DNA from: Geminicoccus harenae
GTDB taxonomy: Bacteria > Pseudomonadota > Alphaproteobacteria > Geminicoccales > Geminicoccaceae
Direction: 5' to 3'
Assembly (NCBI RefSeq): GCF_019800005.1
Contig: NZ_JABGCL010000015.1
Location: 116,118 to 180,117 of the forward strand
Length of the DNA: 64,000 nt
The notes below the pieces were generated by a model. The model did no database searches. It was not told where the DNA came from and saw only the letters and a program-made list of their open reading frames with translations. The first letter of the stretch is position 1, and each line of letters opens with the position of its first letter. This document shows, piece after piece, positions 18,511-27,831 of the stretch. A program made the position numbers and the translations under genes.

Positions 18511-19566
18511 TTGGCCGATCCCACCACCCTCGCGGCACCGCTCGCCGCCTATGCGTCCCAGCTGCGCCGGCGCATGGCGGCACTCCTGGTGCTGCTGCTG
18601 GGCGTGGCGCTGGCCTTCCTGCTCGACCTGGTGACCGGCCCCTCCTCCCTGCCGGTGGTGGACGGGCTGCGCGCCCTCTTGGGCCTGGGCGAGCTGACGC
18701 CGGCGCTGGAGGTGATCGTCTGGCAGGTCCGCCTGCCCCAGGCGCTGCTGGCGCTTCTGGTCGGCGGTGCCCTGGCGCTGGCCGGGGCCGAGATGCAGAC
18801 TACGCTGAACAACCCGCTGGCCAGCCCGTTCACCCTGGGCGTGTCCTCGGCGGCCTCGCTGGGGGCGGCGCTGGCGATCGTGCTGGGCCTGGGCGTCCCG
18901 GGCGTGCCGGCCAGCTGGATCCTGTCGGGCAACGCCTTCCTGTTCGCCTTCGGCTCGGTCCTGCTCCTGCAGTTCCTGGCGCGGCTGCGCGGCACCGGGG
19001 TGGAGACGCTGGTCCTGTTCGGGATCGCGCTGGTGTTCACCTTCAACGCGCTGGTGGCGCTGATCCAGTACGTCGCCAGCCAGGAAGCCCTGCAGCAGCT
19101 GGTGTTCTGGAACCTCGGCAGCCTCGCCCGGGCGAGCTGGGAGAAGATCCTGGTGGCCACCCTGGTGCTCGCCCTGGTGCTGCCCTTCTCCCTGGCCGCC
19201 TCCTGGCAGATGACCGCACTCCGGCTGGGCTCCGACCGGGCCTACAGCTTCGGGGTGAATGTCGGCCGGCTGCGCTTTCTGTCCCTGTTCCGGGCGAGCC
19301 TCCTGGCCGCGACCGCGGTGGCGTTCGTCGGCACGATCGGTTTCGTCGGCCTGGTCGGGCCTCATCTGGCGCGCCTCCTGGTGGGCGAGGACCATCGCTT
19401 CTTCCTGCCGGCCAGCGTCTTGTGCGGTGCACTGGTGATGTCGCTGGCCTCGGTCGCCAGCAAGACCCTGGTGCCGGGGGCACTCCTGCCGGTCGGCATC
19501 GTCACGTCCTTGATCGGGGTGCCCTTCTTCGTCGTGCTGATCTTCGCCCGGCCCGAGCGCGGCTAG
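18511..19566 (+). CDS. FecCD-family iron-siderophore ABC permease
   Basis: Inner-membrane permease of the BtuC/FecCD family, about 350 residues with roughly ten hydrophobic segments. Conserved features include LRLPQALLALLVGGALALAG-like sequence near residue 70-95, NPLASPFTLGVSSAA, and the terminal GFVGLVGPHLARLLVGEDHR and PVGIVTSLIGVPFFVVLI blocks. The start is TTG 18511; ATG 18574 is an alternative. Only one permease gene is present, so it would work as a homodimer. Its stop overlaps the NRPS stop on the other strand at a shared CTAG. Confidence 0.9.
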   Translation: MADPTTLAAPLAAYASQLRRRMAALLVLLLGVALAFLLDLVTGPSSLPVVDGLRALLGLGELTPALEVIVWQVRLPQALLALLVGGALALAGAEMQTTLNNPLASPFTLGVSSAASLGAALAIVLGLGVPGVPASWILSGNAFLFAFGSVLLLQFLARLRGTGVETLVLFGIALVFTFNALVALIQYVASQEALQQLVFWNLGSLARASWEKILVATLVLALVLPFSLAASWQMTALRLGSDRAYSFGVNVGRLRFLSLFRASLLAATAVAFVGTIGFVGLVGPHLARLLVGEDHRFFLPASVLCGALVMSLASVASKTLVPGALLPVGIVTSLIGVPFFVVLIFARPERG

Positions 19567-22500
19567 GCCGGCAGCGCCAGGCACACCCGCTCGACCTCGG
19601 CCATGCGCGCCTCCAGCACCGGCACGATCCGGCCGAGCGCCGGCTCGGTCAGCATGTGGCCATGCACGCTCCGCACGTCATGGACCACGAGCTGGCCGAC
19701 ATGTGAGCGCCAGGCCAGCGGGTCGAGCCCGCGGGTCTCATTGCCCTCCGTGGCGCGGAAATGGTCGAGCCGGCCCGCGAAGGGGCGGTGCCAGTGCCCG
19801 CGCACCAGCCGGTCATTGGCCGCCACCACCCGCAGCACGCCGTCGAGCGCCCGGTCGTCCAGCCCGCCCAGCGCGTGGCCGCTGTCGCGCAGGAAACCCA
19901 CCACCGCGTCGCGGGTCAGCTCCAGCCCGGCCATCCGCTCGGGATCCTGGCCGGCAATGTAGAGCAGCGCCTTCAGCGCGGCATCGGCCGCCGGCGGCGG
20001 CTCTTCACGCCAGCGCTCGCAGGGATAGGAATCCAGCATCGCCAGCAGGCCGGCCTCGGCGCCGAGCCTGGCCGCGATCGCCTGGGCCACGATTCCGCCC
20101 ACCGACCAGCCCAGCAGGTGGATCGGCCCATCCGGCCGGATCGGCCGGATCCGCGCCAGATAGGTCTCCGCCATCTCGTCCAGGCTGGCCGGCAGCGGGG
20201 CCACCGGGTCGAGCCCGTCCGCCTGCAGCCCGAAGACCGGCCGTGATCCCCCCAGGGCACGGGCCAGCCCGCCATAGCACCAGGCGATCCCGCCGGCCGG
20301 ATGGATGCAGAACAAAGGCGGCAGCTCGCCGCCCCGATCGGCACCCAGCCGGATGCAGGGGCCGAGCCCGTTGCCGGACCGGGCATCGGGGGCAGCGGCC
20401 ATCAGCTCGAGCTGGCGGGCCAGCCGGGCGATCGTCGGGTGCTCGAACACCAGGCCCAGCCCGACCTCCAGCCCCCACTCCGCCCGGATGCGCCGGGCCA
20501 GGCGCACCGCCAGCAGCGAATGGCCGCCCGCCAGGAAGAAGTCGTCCTCGGCCCCGACCTCGCGCCCCAGCACCTCCGCGAACAGCCGGGCCAGCCGTTC
20601 CTCGGCAAAACCTTCCGCCGCCCGGCCCGCGGCCGGCGCCAGCTCGGGCGCCGGCAGGGCTGCACGATCGAGCTTGCCGTTCGCATTGGTGGGCAGGCTC
20701 GCCAGCACCATGAAGCTCGCCGGCAGCATGTAGTCCGGCAGGTGCCGGCCCAGCTCGGCGCGCAGGGTCGCCGGCTCGGGCACGGTGCCGGCGGCCGGCG
20801 TGACATAGGCGGCCAGCACCGGCTCGCCGTCATTGCCGGCCCTAGCCAGCACGACCGCCTGGCCGACCTCCGGGCAGGCCTGCAGCGCCGCCTCGATCTC
20901 GCCCAGCTCGATCCGCAGCCCGCGGATCTTCACCTGGTGGTCGGAGCGGCCGAGGAATTCGCATGCCCCATCCGGCCGCCAGCGGGCGAGGTCGCCGGTC
21001 CGGTAGAGCCGCTCGCCCGGCCGAAACGGGTCAGGGCCGAACCGCTCGGCGGTGAGGTCGGGGCGACCGAGGTAACCGCGCGCGATCTGCCGGCCGCCGA
21101 GATGGAGATGGCCCGCCACGCCGGGCGGCACCGGGCGCATCCGCTCGTCCAGCACGTAGAGTGCGGTGTTCCAGACCGGGAAGCCGATCGGCACCGGGCT
21201 GGAGCGATCCTCCGGCCCGGCTGGCCAGTAGCTGACATCCACCGCCGCCTCGGTGGGCCCGTAGAGATTGTGCAGCTCCGCCCCCATCCGGGCGTGGAAC
21301 CGGTCGCGCAGGGCCGCCGGCAGCTCCTCGCCGCTGCAGAACACCTGGCGCAGGCGCAGGCCCCGGCAGGCCGGCTCCTCCAAAAACGCCGCCAGCATCG
21401 AGGGCACGAAATGGAGCGTGGTGACACCCTGCTCCTTGATGATCCGGACGAGCCAGGCCGGGTCCTTGTGCGCCTCGGGCGGAGCGATCACCAGCTCGGC
21501 ACCCGAGATCAGCGGCAGGAACAGTTCCCACACCGAGACGTCGAAGGTGACCGGGGTCTTCTGCAGGATCCGGTCGCCCGGACTGATCCGGTAGTGCGCC
21601 TGCATCCAGCACAGCCGGTTCACGATGCCGGCATGCTCGTTGACGACACCCTTGGGCTCGCCGGTCGAGCCCGAGGTGAAGATGACATAGGCGGCATCAC
21701 CGGGCGCCGGCGGCCGGACCGTCGCCCCCTCCCCGCCGTCCTCCGCCCGGTCCAGGTCGAGCAGCGGCCAGCCGTCCGGCAACCGGTCGTGCTGGTCGGA
21801 GAAGGTCAGGACGAGCGAGGGTGCGGCGGTCGCCAGCATCCGCCGCAGCCGCTCCTTGGGCTGCGCCAGGTCGAGCGGCAGGTAGGCGCCGCCCGCACGC
21901 AGGATCGCGGTCAGCGCTACGATCAGCTCCAGCGAGCGCGGCAGCGCCACCGCCACCACGCTGCCGGGACCGACGCCCATCGCGGCCAGCCGTCCGGCCA
22001 GCCGCCCGCTCTGCCGGTCCAGCGCGCCGCGATCCAGCACAAGCTCGCCGAACCGGACCGCCGGTGCGCGCGGGTCGGCCGCGAGCTGCCGCTCGATCAG
22101 CGCGGTGAGCGTGGTGTCCTCGACCGGGTGCGCGGTCTGGTTGACCTCGACCAGCCAGTGCCGGGCCTCCGCCGGTGTCAGGGTCGGCACGTCGGCCAGC
22201 CGCTCTGCCGCCAGTGCGTTCTGGAGAAAGCAGGCCAGCCGATCCGCCTGGACCTCGGTCGCTGCCAGGTCGAACAGGCCGGGATTGCTGTCCAGCTCCA
22301 GCCGCAGCCCGGCCCCGGCCGGATCGCCGCGGAAGGTGAAGGTCAAATCGTCGACCGGGCCGGTGCCGAGCACGATGAGCTCGGTCTCGAGCCCGTCCAG
22401 GACGAGCGGCGCCTCGAATGGCAGCACGTTGACGAGCGGCCCATGGAGCCGGCGGCTGCCGCCCAAAAGGCCCAGGTCGCGGCGCAACTGCTCGCTGCGA

Positions 22501-23450
22501 TAGCGGCCGTGCCGCCGCGCCTGGCGGAGTGCCCGCGCCGCACCGGCCAGGAAGGCGTCGAGCCCCTGCTCCTCGTCGATCGCGAAGCGCACCGGCAGGA
22601 CGTTCATCACCATGGCCGGCACGTTCGCGGCGGCACTGCCGAAGCGGCCCATGTGCGGCACGCCCAGGATCGCCTCCGGCCCGCCGGCATGGCGCTGCAC
22701 ATAGGCCGCGACCAGGGCCGCCAGCACGTCCGGCCAGGTGACGCCCGCAGCCTCGGCACGCGCCAGCAGTCGGGCCGCGAGCACCGGGTCCAGGGGCCGT
22801 GCGACCCGGTGGAAGCGGTGGCCGCTCACGGCGGGGCCTTGCGCCATCGGCGCCACGTCCGGCCGGTCGCCGAACATTTCCAGCCAGAAGCGGTGGTCCG
22901 CGGCTTCACGCTCCGAGCCACGGTAGGCCGCAGCCTCGGCCAGCACGGCAGAGAACGGGCCGAACGGCTCGCCGCCGCCGGCGTAGAGCTGGCCCACCCG
23001 CCTGGTCAGCAGGTCGGTGCCGTAGCCGTCCACCAGGAGATGGTGGATGCGCTGGTACCAGACATGGCGCTCGCGGGAGAGCACGAACAGGCGCTGGGCG
23101 ACCAGGCCGCCTGCCTCCAGGTCCACCGGCGTCGCCATGTCGGCGTCCACGGCGGCCCGCCAAGCCGCCTCGGGATCAGGAAGGTGACGCAGGTCGACCA
23201 GTTCCGGCCGCGGCCGCGCCGCCTCGTCCAGCCACTGGCGCGGCCCGTCCGGCCCGTCGGCAAAGCGCAGCGCCAGCCCGTCCGCCTCCTGCATGGCCCC
23301 GTCCAGCGCCGCCACGAACCGGGCCCGGTCGAGCAGCCCGTCGATGACGATCGCCTGCCCGGTGAGGAAGATCGGGTTGGCTGGATCCAGGCGCTGGGCG
23401 AACCACAGGCCTTCCTGGGCCCCGGTGAGAGGCCGGCCGACGTCCTGCAT
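19563..23450 (-). CDS. one-module siderophore NRPS, C-A-T-TE (EntF-like)
   Basis: Nonribosomal peptide synthetase of 1295 residues. Order: condensation domain (about 5-430, HHLLVDG at 136-142), adenylation domain (about 440-930, FTSGSTGEPKG at 591-601, YGPTEAAVDVS, YRTGD, NGKLDRA), thiolation domain (about 940-1010, GGHSLL, Ser 978 carrying phosphopantetheine) and thioesterase (about 1040-1295, GWSVGG, nucleophile Ser 1116). The pocket segments FDVSVWELF, TTLHFVPSMLAAF and FCSGEELP closely parallel EntF, predicting L-serine. The expected product is a DHB-serine oligomer or trilactone. ATG 23450 is chosen because it overlaps the aryl carrier protein stop (TGATG), implying translational coupling. 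Confidence 0.92.
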   Translation of the reverse strand: MQDVGRPLTGAQEGLWFAQRLDPANPIFLTGQAIVIDGLLDRARFVAALDGAMQEADGLALRFADGPDGPRQWLDEAARPRPELVDLRHLPDPEAAWRAAVDADMATPVDLEAGGLVAQRLFVLSRERHVWYQRIHHLLVDGYGTDLLTRRVGQLYAGGGEPFGPFSAVLAEAAAYRGSEREAADHRFWLEMFGDRPDVAPMAQGPAVSGHRFHRVARPLDPVLAARLLARAEAAGVTWPDVLAALVAAYVQRHAGGPEAILGVPHMGRFGSAAANVPAMVMNVLPVRFAIDEEQGLDAFLAGAARALRQARRHGRYRSEQLRRDLGLLGGSRRLHGPLVNVLPFEAPLVLDGLETELIVLGTGPVDDLTFTFRGDPAGAGLRLELDSNPGLFDLAATEVQADRLACFLQNALAAERLADVPTLTPAEARHWLVEVNQTAHPVEDTTLTALIERQLAADPRAPAVRFGELVLDRGALDRQSGRLAGRLAAMGVGPGSVVAVALPRSLELIVALTAILRAGGAYLPLDLAQPKERLRRMLATAAPSLVLTFSDQHDRLPDGWPLLDLDRAEDGGEGATVRPPAPGDAAYVIFTSGSTGEPKGVVNEHAGIVNRLCWMQAHYRISPGDRILQKTPVTFDVSVWELFLPLISGAELVIAPPEAHKDPAWLVRIIKEQGVTTLHFVPSMLAAFLEEPACRGLRLRQVFCSGEELPAALRDRFHARMGAELHNLYGPTEAAVDVSYWPAGPEDRSSPVPIGFPVWNTALYVLDERMRPVPPGVAGHLHLGGRQIARGYLGRPDLTAERFGPDPFRPGERLYRTGDLARWRPDGACEFLGRSDHQVKIRGLRIELGEIEAALQACPEVGQAVVLARAGNDGEPVLAAYVTPAAGTVPEPATLRAELGRHLPDYMLPASFMVLASLPTNANGKLDRAALPAPELAPAAGRAAEGFAEERLARLFAEVLGREVGAEDDFFLAGGHSLLAVRLARRIRAEWGLEVGLGLVFEHPTIARLARQLELMAAAPDARSGNGLGPCIRLGADRGGELPPLFCIHPAGGIAWCYGGLARALGGSRPVFGLQADGLDPVAPLPASLDEMAETYLARIRPIRPDGPIHLLGWSVGGIVAQAIAARLGAEAGLLAMLDSYPCERWREEPPPAADAALKALLYIAGQDPERMAGLELTRDAVVGFLRDSGHALGGLDDRALDGVLRVVAANDRLVRGHWHRPFAGRLDHFRATEGNETRGLDPLAWRSHVGQLVVHDVRSVHGHMLTEPALGRIVPVLEARMAEVERVCLALPA

Positions 23451-23707
23451 CAGCCGCGGGACCTCTGCACCACGTCCCACCAGTGTGCCAGGGTGGGCGT
23501 TGCGGCGAAGGCCGAGAACTCGGCCCGCACCCCGATCTCCTGCCAGCGGCGCACCAGTGCCATGGCCCGCATCGAATCCAGCCCGAGATCGATCAGGCTG
23601 TCGTCCGTCCCGATCTCCTCGGGATCGTCGTGCAGCAGCGCCGCGATCTCCCGGCGCATGCTCTCCAGAGTCAGCTCGGCCGCCGACCTCGCCCGTTCCT
23701 CGCCCAT
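23450..23707 (-). CDS. free-standing aryl carrier protein for siderophore synthesis
   Basis: An 85-residue acyl-carrier-type protein corresponding to the C-terminal ArCP domain of EntB. The pantetheine site is [14 protein letters not shown] with Ser at about position 44, and the tail [10 protein letters not shown] resembles the EntB ending PTIDAWW. It accepts activated dihydroxybenzoate from the neighbouring ligase and donates it to the NRPS condensation domain. No isochorismatase domain is attached, unlike bifunctional EntB. ATG 23707 lies 11 nt after the ligase stop and its own stop overlaps the NRPS start. Confidence 0.9.
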   Translation of the reverse strand: MGEERARSAAELTLESMRREIAALLHDDPEEIGTDDSLIDLGLDSMRAMALVRRWQEIGVRAEFSAFAATPTLAHWWDVVQRSRG

Positions 23708-23717
23708 CGCTTCCGTC

Positions 23718-25349
23718 CTACCGGCCCGCCTCGGCCAACCGCTGGCGCAGGATCGCCCGCAGCTCCTTGCGGCTGATCTTGCCCACGGCCGTGGCGGTGA
23801 ACTCCTGCATGAACACGACCTGATCCGGCACCTTGAACTCGGCGAGGCCCCGGCTGCGGATCCAGGCCTTGATCTCGATCGCCCTGGGCTGGCGCCCATT
23901 CGGGATGATGAAGGCGCAACTGCGCTCGCCCAGATACTCGTCGGGCACCGACACCACGGTCGCGTCGAACACGTCGGGATGGGCCAGGAGATGGTCCTCG
24001 ATCTCCTCGGCCGAGATCTTCTCGCCCGCCCGGTTGATATGGTCGGTGGCCCGGCCCTGGACCTCGAGATGGCCGCTGGGCAGCCGGCGCACGATGTCGC
24101 CGGTGCGGTAGAACCCGTCCTCGGTGAACGCGCGGGCGTTCGCTCCCGGGTCGTTGTGGTAGGCGCGGATCGTGTAGGGGCCGCGGGTCAAGAGATGGCC
24201 GGGCTCGCCGTCCGGCACCGGCAGGCCCTGGTCGTCCACCACCAGCACCTCGTCGTCCGGGCTGATCGGCCGGCCCTGACTGTTGATCACCAGCTCGTCG
24301 GGATCGTCGTGGCGGGTATAGTTGACCAGGCCCTCGGCCATGCCGAACACCTGCTGGAGCCGCACGCCCAGCGTCGGCCCGATCCGCCGCGCGATCTCCG
24401 GGGCCAGCTTCGCACCGCCCACCTGCAGGAGCTTCAGGCTGGACAGGTCGGCGGTGCGGCCGGCGGCGGCCTGCAGCCAGAGCAGCGCCAAGGGCGGCAC
24501 CATCCCGGTGATGGTGACCCGCTCCTGCTCGATCAGCGGAAAGCCCACGTCGGGGCTGGGCGACGGGCTCAGCACCACCCGCCCGCCGGCATGAAGCACG
24601 CCGAACACGCCGGGCGAGCTCATCGGGAAATTATGCGCCACCGGCAGCACGGTCAGGTACACGCTGTTCGGGCCGAGCTGGCAGATCTCCGCACTGGCGC
24701 GGAAGCTGTAGATATAGTCGTCATGGGTGCGCGGGATCAGCTTGGACAGGCCGGTGCTGCCGCCCGAGATCTGCATGAAGGCGACCGAAGCGGGGCTGGG
24801 CTCCGGCAAAGGCGCACCGGGCGGAGTCACCGCCAGTTCCGCGAAGGACATGGCACCCGGCAGGTCGCCGGTCTCCCCCACCACCACGACCCGGCGGATC
24901 GCCGGGACCTCGGCCATCACGGTGCGGGCGAGCGTGCGGTAGTCGAAGCCGTCCTGGCGCTCGGCGATCACGTAGGCGCACGCCTCCGAGCGCTGCGCCA
25001 GGTGCACGATCTCGGTCTGCCGGTGGGCCGGCAGCGCGAACACCGGCAGGATGCCGGCGCGGAACATGCCGAACACCAGCGGGAAGAACGCAGCCACGTT
25101 CGGCAGTTGCACGACCACCCGGTCGCCCGCTTCCAGCCCGGCGGCGCGCAGGCCGGCGGCCACCCGGTCGGCCAGCAGATCCAGCTCGGCATAGGTCCAG
25201 CGATCCGCACCGCCCACCACCGCGACCCGGTCGGGGAGCTGGCGCGCCCGCTGCCGCAGGAACCCGCCGAACGTCTCGCCCCGCCAGTAGCCCCGCTCGC
25301 GGTACCGCCGCGCGAATTCCTCGGGCCAGACCTGTTGCACCGGAACCAT
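23718..25349 (-). CDS. 2,3-dihydroxybenzoate-AMP ligase (EntE/DhbE-like)
   Basis: Activates an aryl acid as the adenylate and loads it on the aryl carrier protein. The 543-residue protein has the ANL-superfamily motifs [33 protein letters not shown] and GKISRKELR. The pocket sequence HNFPMSSPG has Ser at the position equivalent to DhbE Ser240, where salicylate-specific homologues usually carry Cys, and EGLVNYTR keeps the DhbE Val. Both favour 2,3-dihydroxybenzoate; this is inference from the family. It is in one operon with the aryl carrier and NRPS genes. Confidence 0.9.
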   Translation of the reverse strand: MVPVQQVWPEEFARRYRERGYWRGETFGGFLRQRARQLPDRVAVVGGADRWTYAELDLLADRVAAGLRAAGLEAGDRVVVQLPNVAAFFPLVFGMFRAGILPVFALPAHRQTEIVHLAQRSEACAYVIAERQDGFDYRTLARTVMAEVPAIRRVVVVGETGDLPGAMSFAELAVTPPGAPLPEPSPASVAFMQISGGSTGLSKLIPRTHDDYIYSFRASAEICQLGPNSVYLTVLPVAHNFPMSSPGVFGVLHAGGRVVLSPSPSPDVGFPLIEQERVTITGMVPPLALLWLQAAAGRTADLSSLKLLQVGGAKLAPEIARRIGPTLGVRLQQVFGMAEGLVNYTRHDDPDELVINSQGRPISPDDEVLVVDDQGLPVPDGEPGHLLTRGPYTIRAYHNDPGANARAFTEDGFYRTGDIVRRLPSGHLEVQGRATDHINRAGEKISAEEIEDHLLAHPDVFDATVVSVPDEYLGERSCAFIIPNGRQPRAIEIKAWIRSRGLAEFKVPDQVVFMQEFTATAVGKISRKELRAILRQRLAEAGR

Positions 25350-25419
25350 GAAACCCTCGAAAAACCACGGCCGTACCCGCCCCCGGCCGTCCGGGGAGCA
25401 GATACGGCGGTCGCCCCGT

Positions 25420-26481
25420 TCAAGGCGTGATGATGGAGACCGTGTCGCCGTTCGGGTCGTCGATCGGCGGCTTGCCGCGGCCGGCCGACTTCGCCTTGTT
25501 GGTCACGTACACGACGTTCGTCTCGGGATCGATGGCGATGGTCTGCGGGTGCGTGCCGGTCGGCAGGCTGGCGATCACCTCCAGCTTCTCGGTGTCGACC
25601 ACCGACACCGTGCCGGCCTTGCGGTTGCCCACGTAGAGCAGCCGGTTGGCCGGGTTGTAGGCCAGGCCCAGCGCGCCCTCGCCCGTGGGGATCCTGGTGA
25701 CCAGCTTGCCGTTCTCGAGGTCCAGCACGCTGACGTCGCCGGACTTCTGGTTGGCGGCGAACAGCCGGCGGCCGGCCGGATCGATCGCCAGGTTGATCGG
25801 CGACTCGCCGCCGGCGGCGTATTTCGCCGTCACCGCACCCTCGGCCAGGTCGATCTGCACCACCTCGTTCGTGACCATGTCGGCGGCGTAGAGCACGCCC
25901 TTGGCCGGGTCGAGGGCCAGGCCGGAGATGCCGCTGCCCGGGTTCTCGATGACCCGCTCCAGCTCGTTCCTGGCGCCATCGATCACCCAGACCGCACCCG
26001 GCCCGCCGTCACGGCCACCGAACACCGAGACATAGACCTTGTTGCTCTCCGGATCGACCAGCGCCTCGCGCACATGGGCCTCCTCGCCATGGCGCACCGT
26101 GGCCACCACTTGGCCGGACTCCACGTCGATCGCCAGGACCTCGCCGCCGCGGGTGGCGGTGGCGTACAGTGTGCCGGTCCGGTCGTTCAGGCCCAGGCCG
26201 AAGGCCGGCTGGGCCGAGACGTCGATCGTGCCGACCGTGTCCAGGGTCTTGGGGTCGAGCGCCAGGATCCTGGCGTTGTTCTCGCCGCGCTTGCCGGTGC
26301 TCGCGACATAGAGCCGGTCCTGGCTATCGCTCAGGACGATCTGGTAGAGCCCGTCGGCGATCTTGCGGCTCTGCTCGACCGCGGGTGCCGCGTCCGCAGC
26401 ACCCGCCACGGGCAGGACGGCCATCAGACCCAGGAAGGAGGCGGCCAGGAGCTGGCGGCGCAGGAGGGCTAGGCGCGGCAC
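25420..26481 (-). CDS. YncE-like secreted YVTN beta-propeller protein
   Basis: A 353-residue periplasmic protein with a signal peptide ([21 protein letters not shown]) and repeated blade motifs of the YVTN class ([65 protein letters not shown]), giving a six- or seven-bladed propeller. E. coli YncE is an iron-regulated propeller of unclear role; the operon position between a ferric-siderophore binding protein and the DHB ligase agrees with an iron-related function. The start is GTG 26481 with AAAGGAA upstream; longer frames have no signal-like sequence. Confidence 0.8.
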   Translation of the reverse strand: MPRLALLRRQLLAASFLGLMAVLPVAGAADAAPAVEQSRKIADGLYQIVLSDSQDRLYVASTGKRGENNARILALDPKTLDTVGTIDVSAQPAFGLGLNDRTGTLYATATRGGEVLAIDVESGQVVATVRHGEEAHVREALVDPESNKVYVSVFGGRDGGPGAVWVIDGARNELERVIENPGSGISGLALDPAKGVLYAADMVTNEVVQIDLAEGAVTAKYAAGGESPINLAIDPAGRRLFAANQKSGDVSVLDLENGKLVTRIPTGEGALGLAYNPANRLLYVGNRKAGTVSVVDTEKLEVIASLPTGTHPQTIAIDPETNVVYVTNKAKSAGRGKPPIDDPNGDTVSIITP

Positions 26482-26519
26482 GTTGCGGTTTCCTTTCGTC
26501 GTTGAGGCGAAGCGGTCGG

Positions 26520-27656
26520 TCACGGAAGGTCGGCCCAGAAGATCCCGTCCTGCGGGACCGCCAGGAACCGCCGGTTGATGGTCTCCTGGGTGGCCGCCGG
26601 GTCGAGGTCGGCGAACAGGTCGGGCTGGATCCATTTGGCCAGCACCTCGACCGCCAGTATGTCCAAGGGCGAGTTCAGGAGCTGGTGGGACAGGGCATGG
26701 GCACGGCCTTCGGCCACCGCCGGGAGCTGGGCGATGCCGGGCCGCGCCGCCAGGCGGTCCAGCGCCTCCTCCGCCTCCGCCGCCGTGTAGCCCGGCCCGA
26801 TCACCAGGCCGTTCGACTTCTCCAGATGCGGCCCGCCGGTGGCGATGTAGACGTCCGGTGCCGCGGCCACGACATATTCGAGGTTGAGACGGCCGTACGG
26901 CCGGTCCAGCACGTCGGCACCGATATTGTGGCCGCCCGCCAGCTCGACATAGTCGCCGAGATTGCCCTTGCCCGGCGAGCTGCAGCAGTCATCGGACATG
27001 CCGGCATGCACCTCGACGAACACTTTGGGCCGGTCCTCCTCGGCCAGGCCCTGCACCCGCTCGGTGATGGCGGCCAGATGCTCGTCGCGAAACGCGATGA
27101 ACTCCGCCGCCGCCTGCTCCTGGCCGATCAGCCTGCCCAGGATGCGCAGGCTGGGCGCCAGGTTGCGCTGCGGGTGGGAGAAGAAGTCGATGAACAGGAC
27201 CGGGATGCCGGCGGCCTCGACCTGCGCCACCTGCTCGGGGGTAGGACCGGTGCCGACGGTGAACACCGCGACGTCCGGTGCGGTCGCGATCACGAGCTCG
27301 GTGGAAAAGTCCCCGGCCGAGCTCGGCCCGGCCGGCAGGTCGGCCAGGGTCGGGAAACGCTCCAGGTAGCGCTCGTAGACGATCTGGCCGATCCGGTGGA
27401 CGTCCTTGGGCCAGGCGGCCAGCCGCGCCACCGGGTCCGGGTCGAGCAGGGAAAGGGCGATCAGCACCCGCGCATCGTCGATCAGCAGCCGGTCCGCCGG
27501 CCCGTCCAGCCGCACCTCACGCCCGGTGATGTCGGTGATCGCCAGCTCGGCACGGGCGCAGAGCGGCGATGCCACCAGCATCACCGCCAGCGCCACTTGC
27601 CATGCCGCCCGGACCACCCGCATGCGTCGGTTCCATGTTGTTGCTGGAGAATGCAT
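26520..27656 (-). CDS. periplasmic siderophore-binding protein of an ABC transporter (FepB-like, TroA fold)
   Basis: Substrate-binding protein that would deliver ferric siderophore to the FecCD permease. It has a signal peptide (RAAWQVALAVMLVASPLCARA), a TroA/BtuF-like two-lobe domain with TDITGREVRLDGPADR at the N-lobe, PDVAVFTVGTGPTPEQVAQVEAAGIPV, and a GKGNLGDYVELAGGHNIGADVL C-lobe. A paired Cys motif SDDCCSSPG is unusual. ATG 27656 is used; ATG 27623 begins right at the signal peptide and is equally plausible. It is the first gene of the minus-strand siderophore operon. Confidence 0.85.
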   Translation of the reverse strand: MHSPATTWNRRMRVVRAAWQVALAVMLVASPLCARAELAITDITGREVRLDGPADRLLIDDARVLIALSLLDPDPVARLAAWPKDVHRIGQIVYERYLERFPTLADLPAGPSSAGDFSTELVIATAPDVAVFTVGTGPTPEQVAQVEAAGIPVLFIDFFSHPQRNLAPSLRILGRLIGQEQAAAEFIAFRDEHLAAITERVQGLAEEDRPKVFVEVHAGMSDDCCSSPGKGNLGDYVELAGGHNIGADVLDRPYGRLNLEYVVAAAPDVYIATGGPHLEKSNGLVIGPGYTAAEAEEALDRLAARPGIAQLPAVAEGRAHALSHQLLNSPLDILAVEVLAKWIQPDLFADLDPAATQETINRRFLAVPQDGIFWADLP

Positions 27657-27831
27657 AATGCTGGCGCGCCTTTGCGCCCTGGACGACGGCGATGTCAAGC
27701 TCACCTCAGCACGATGCACCAGCCAATCGCGTCGAGGTGACGACCGGGTCCAGCAGACTAGTTTAGATTTATTATAGATCATGATTGCGGGTCATTGCCT
27801 TGGCCGCGACTTGACGCAACGGGAACCCATC
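27657..27831. promoter_or_regulatory. divergent control region of the siderophore operon and esterase
   Basis: The 175-nt gap between the binding-protein start and the esterase start is the only AT-rich stretch of the locus (GTTTAGATTTATTATAGATC at 27761-27780). It is the natural place for iron-responsive control of both directions. I could not match a full Fur, Irr or RirA box, so the regulator is open. Confidence 0.4.

Noticed and set aside
20301..25430. A 5-kb open frame on the plus strand across the NRPS and ligase genes
   Set aside because: It is the antisense shadow of high-G+C genes: composition is Arg/Gln/His/Gly-rich with no domain, while the minus strand gives complete C-A-T-TE and ligase domains.
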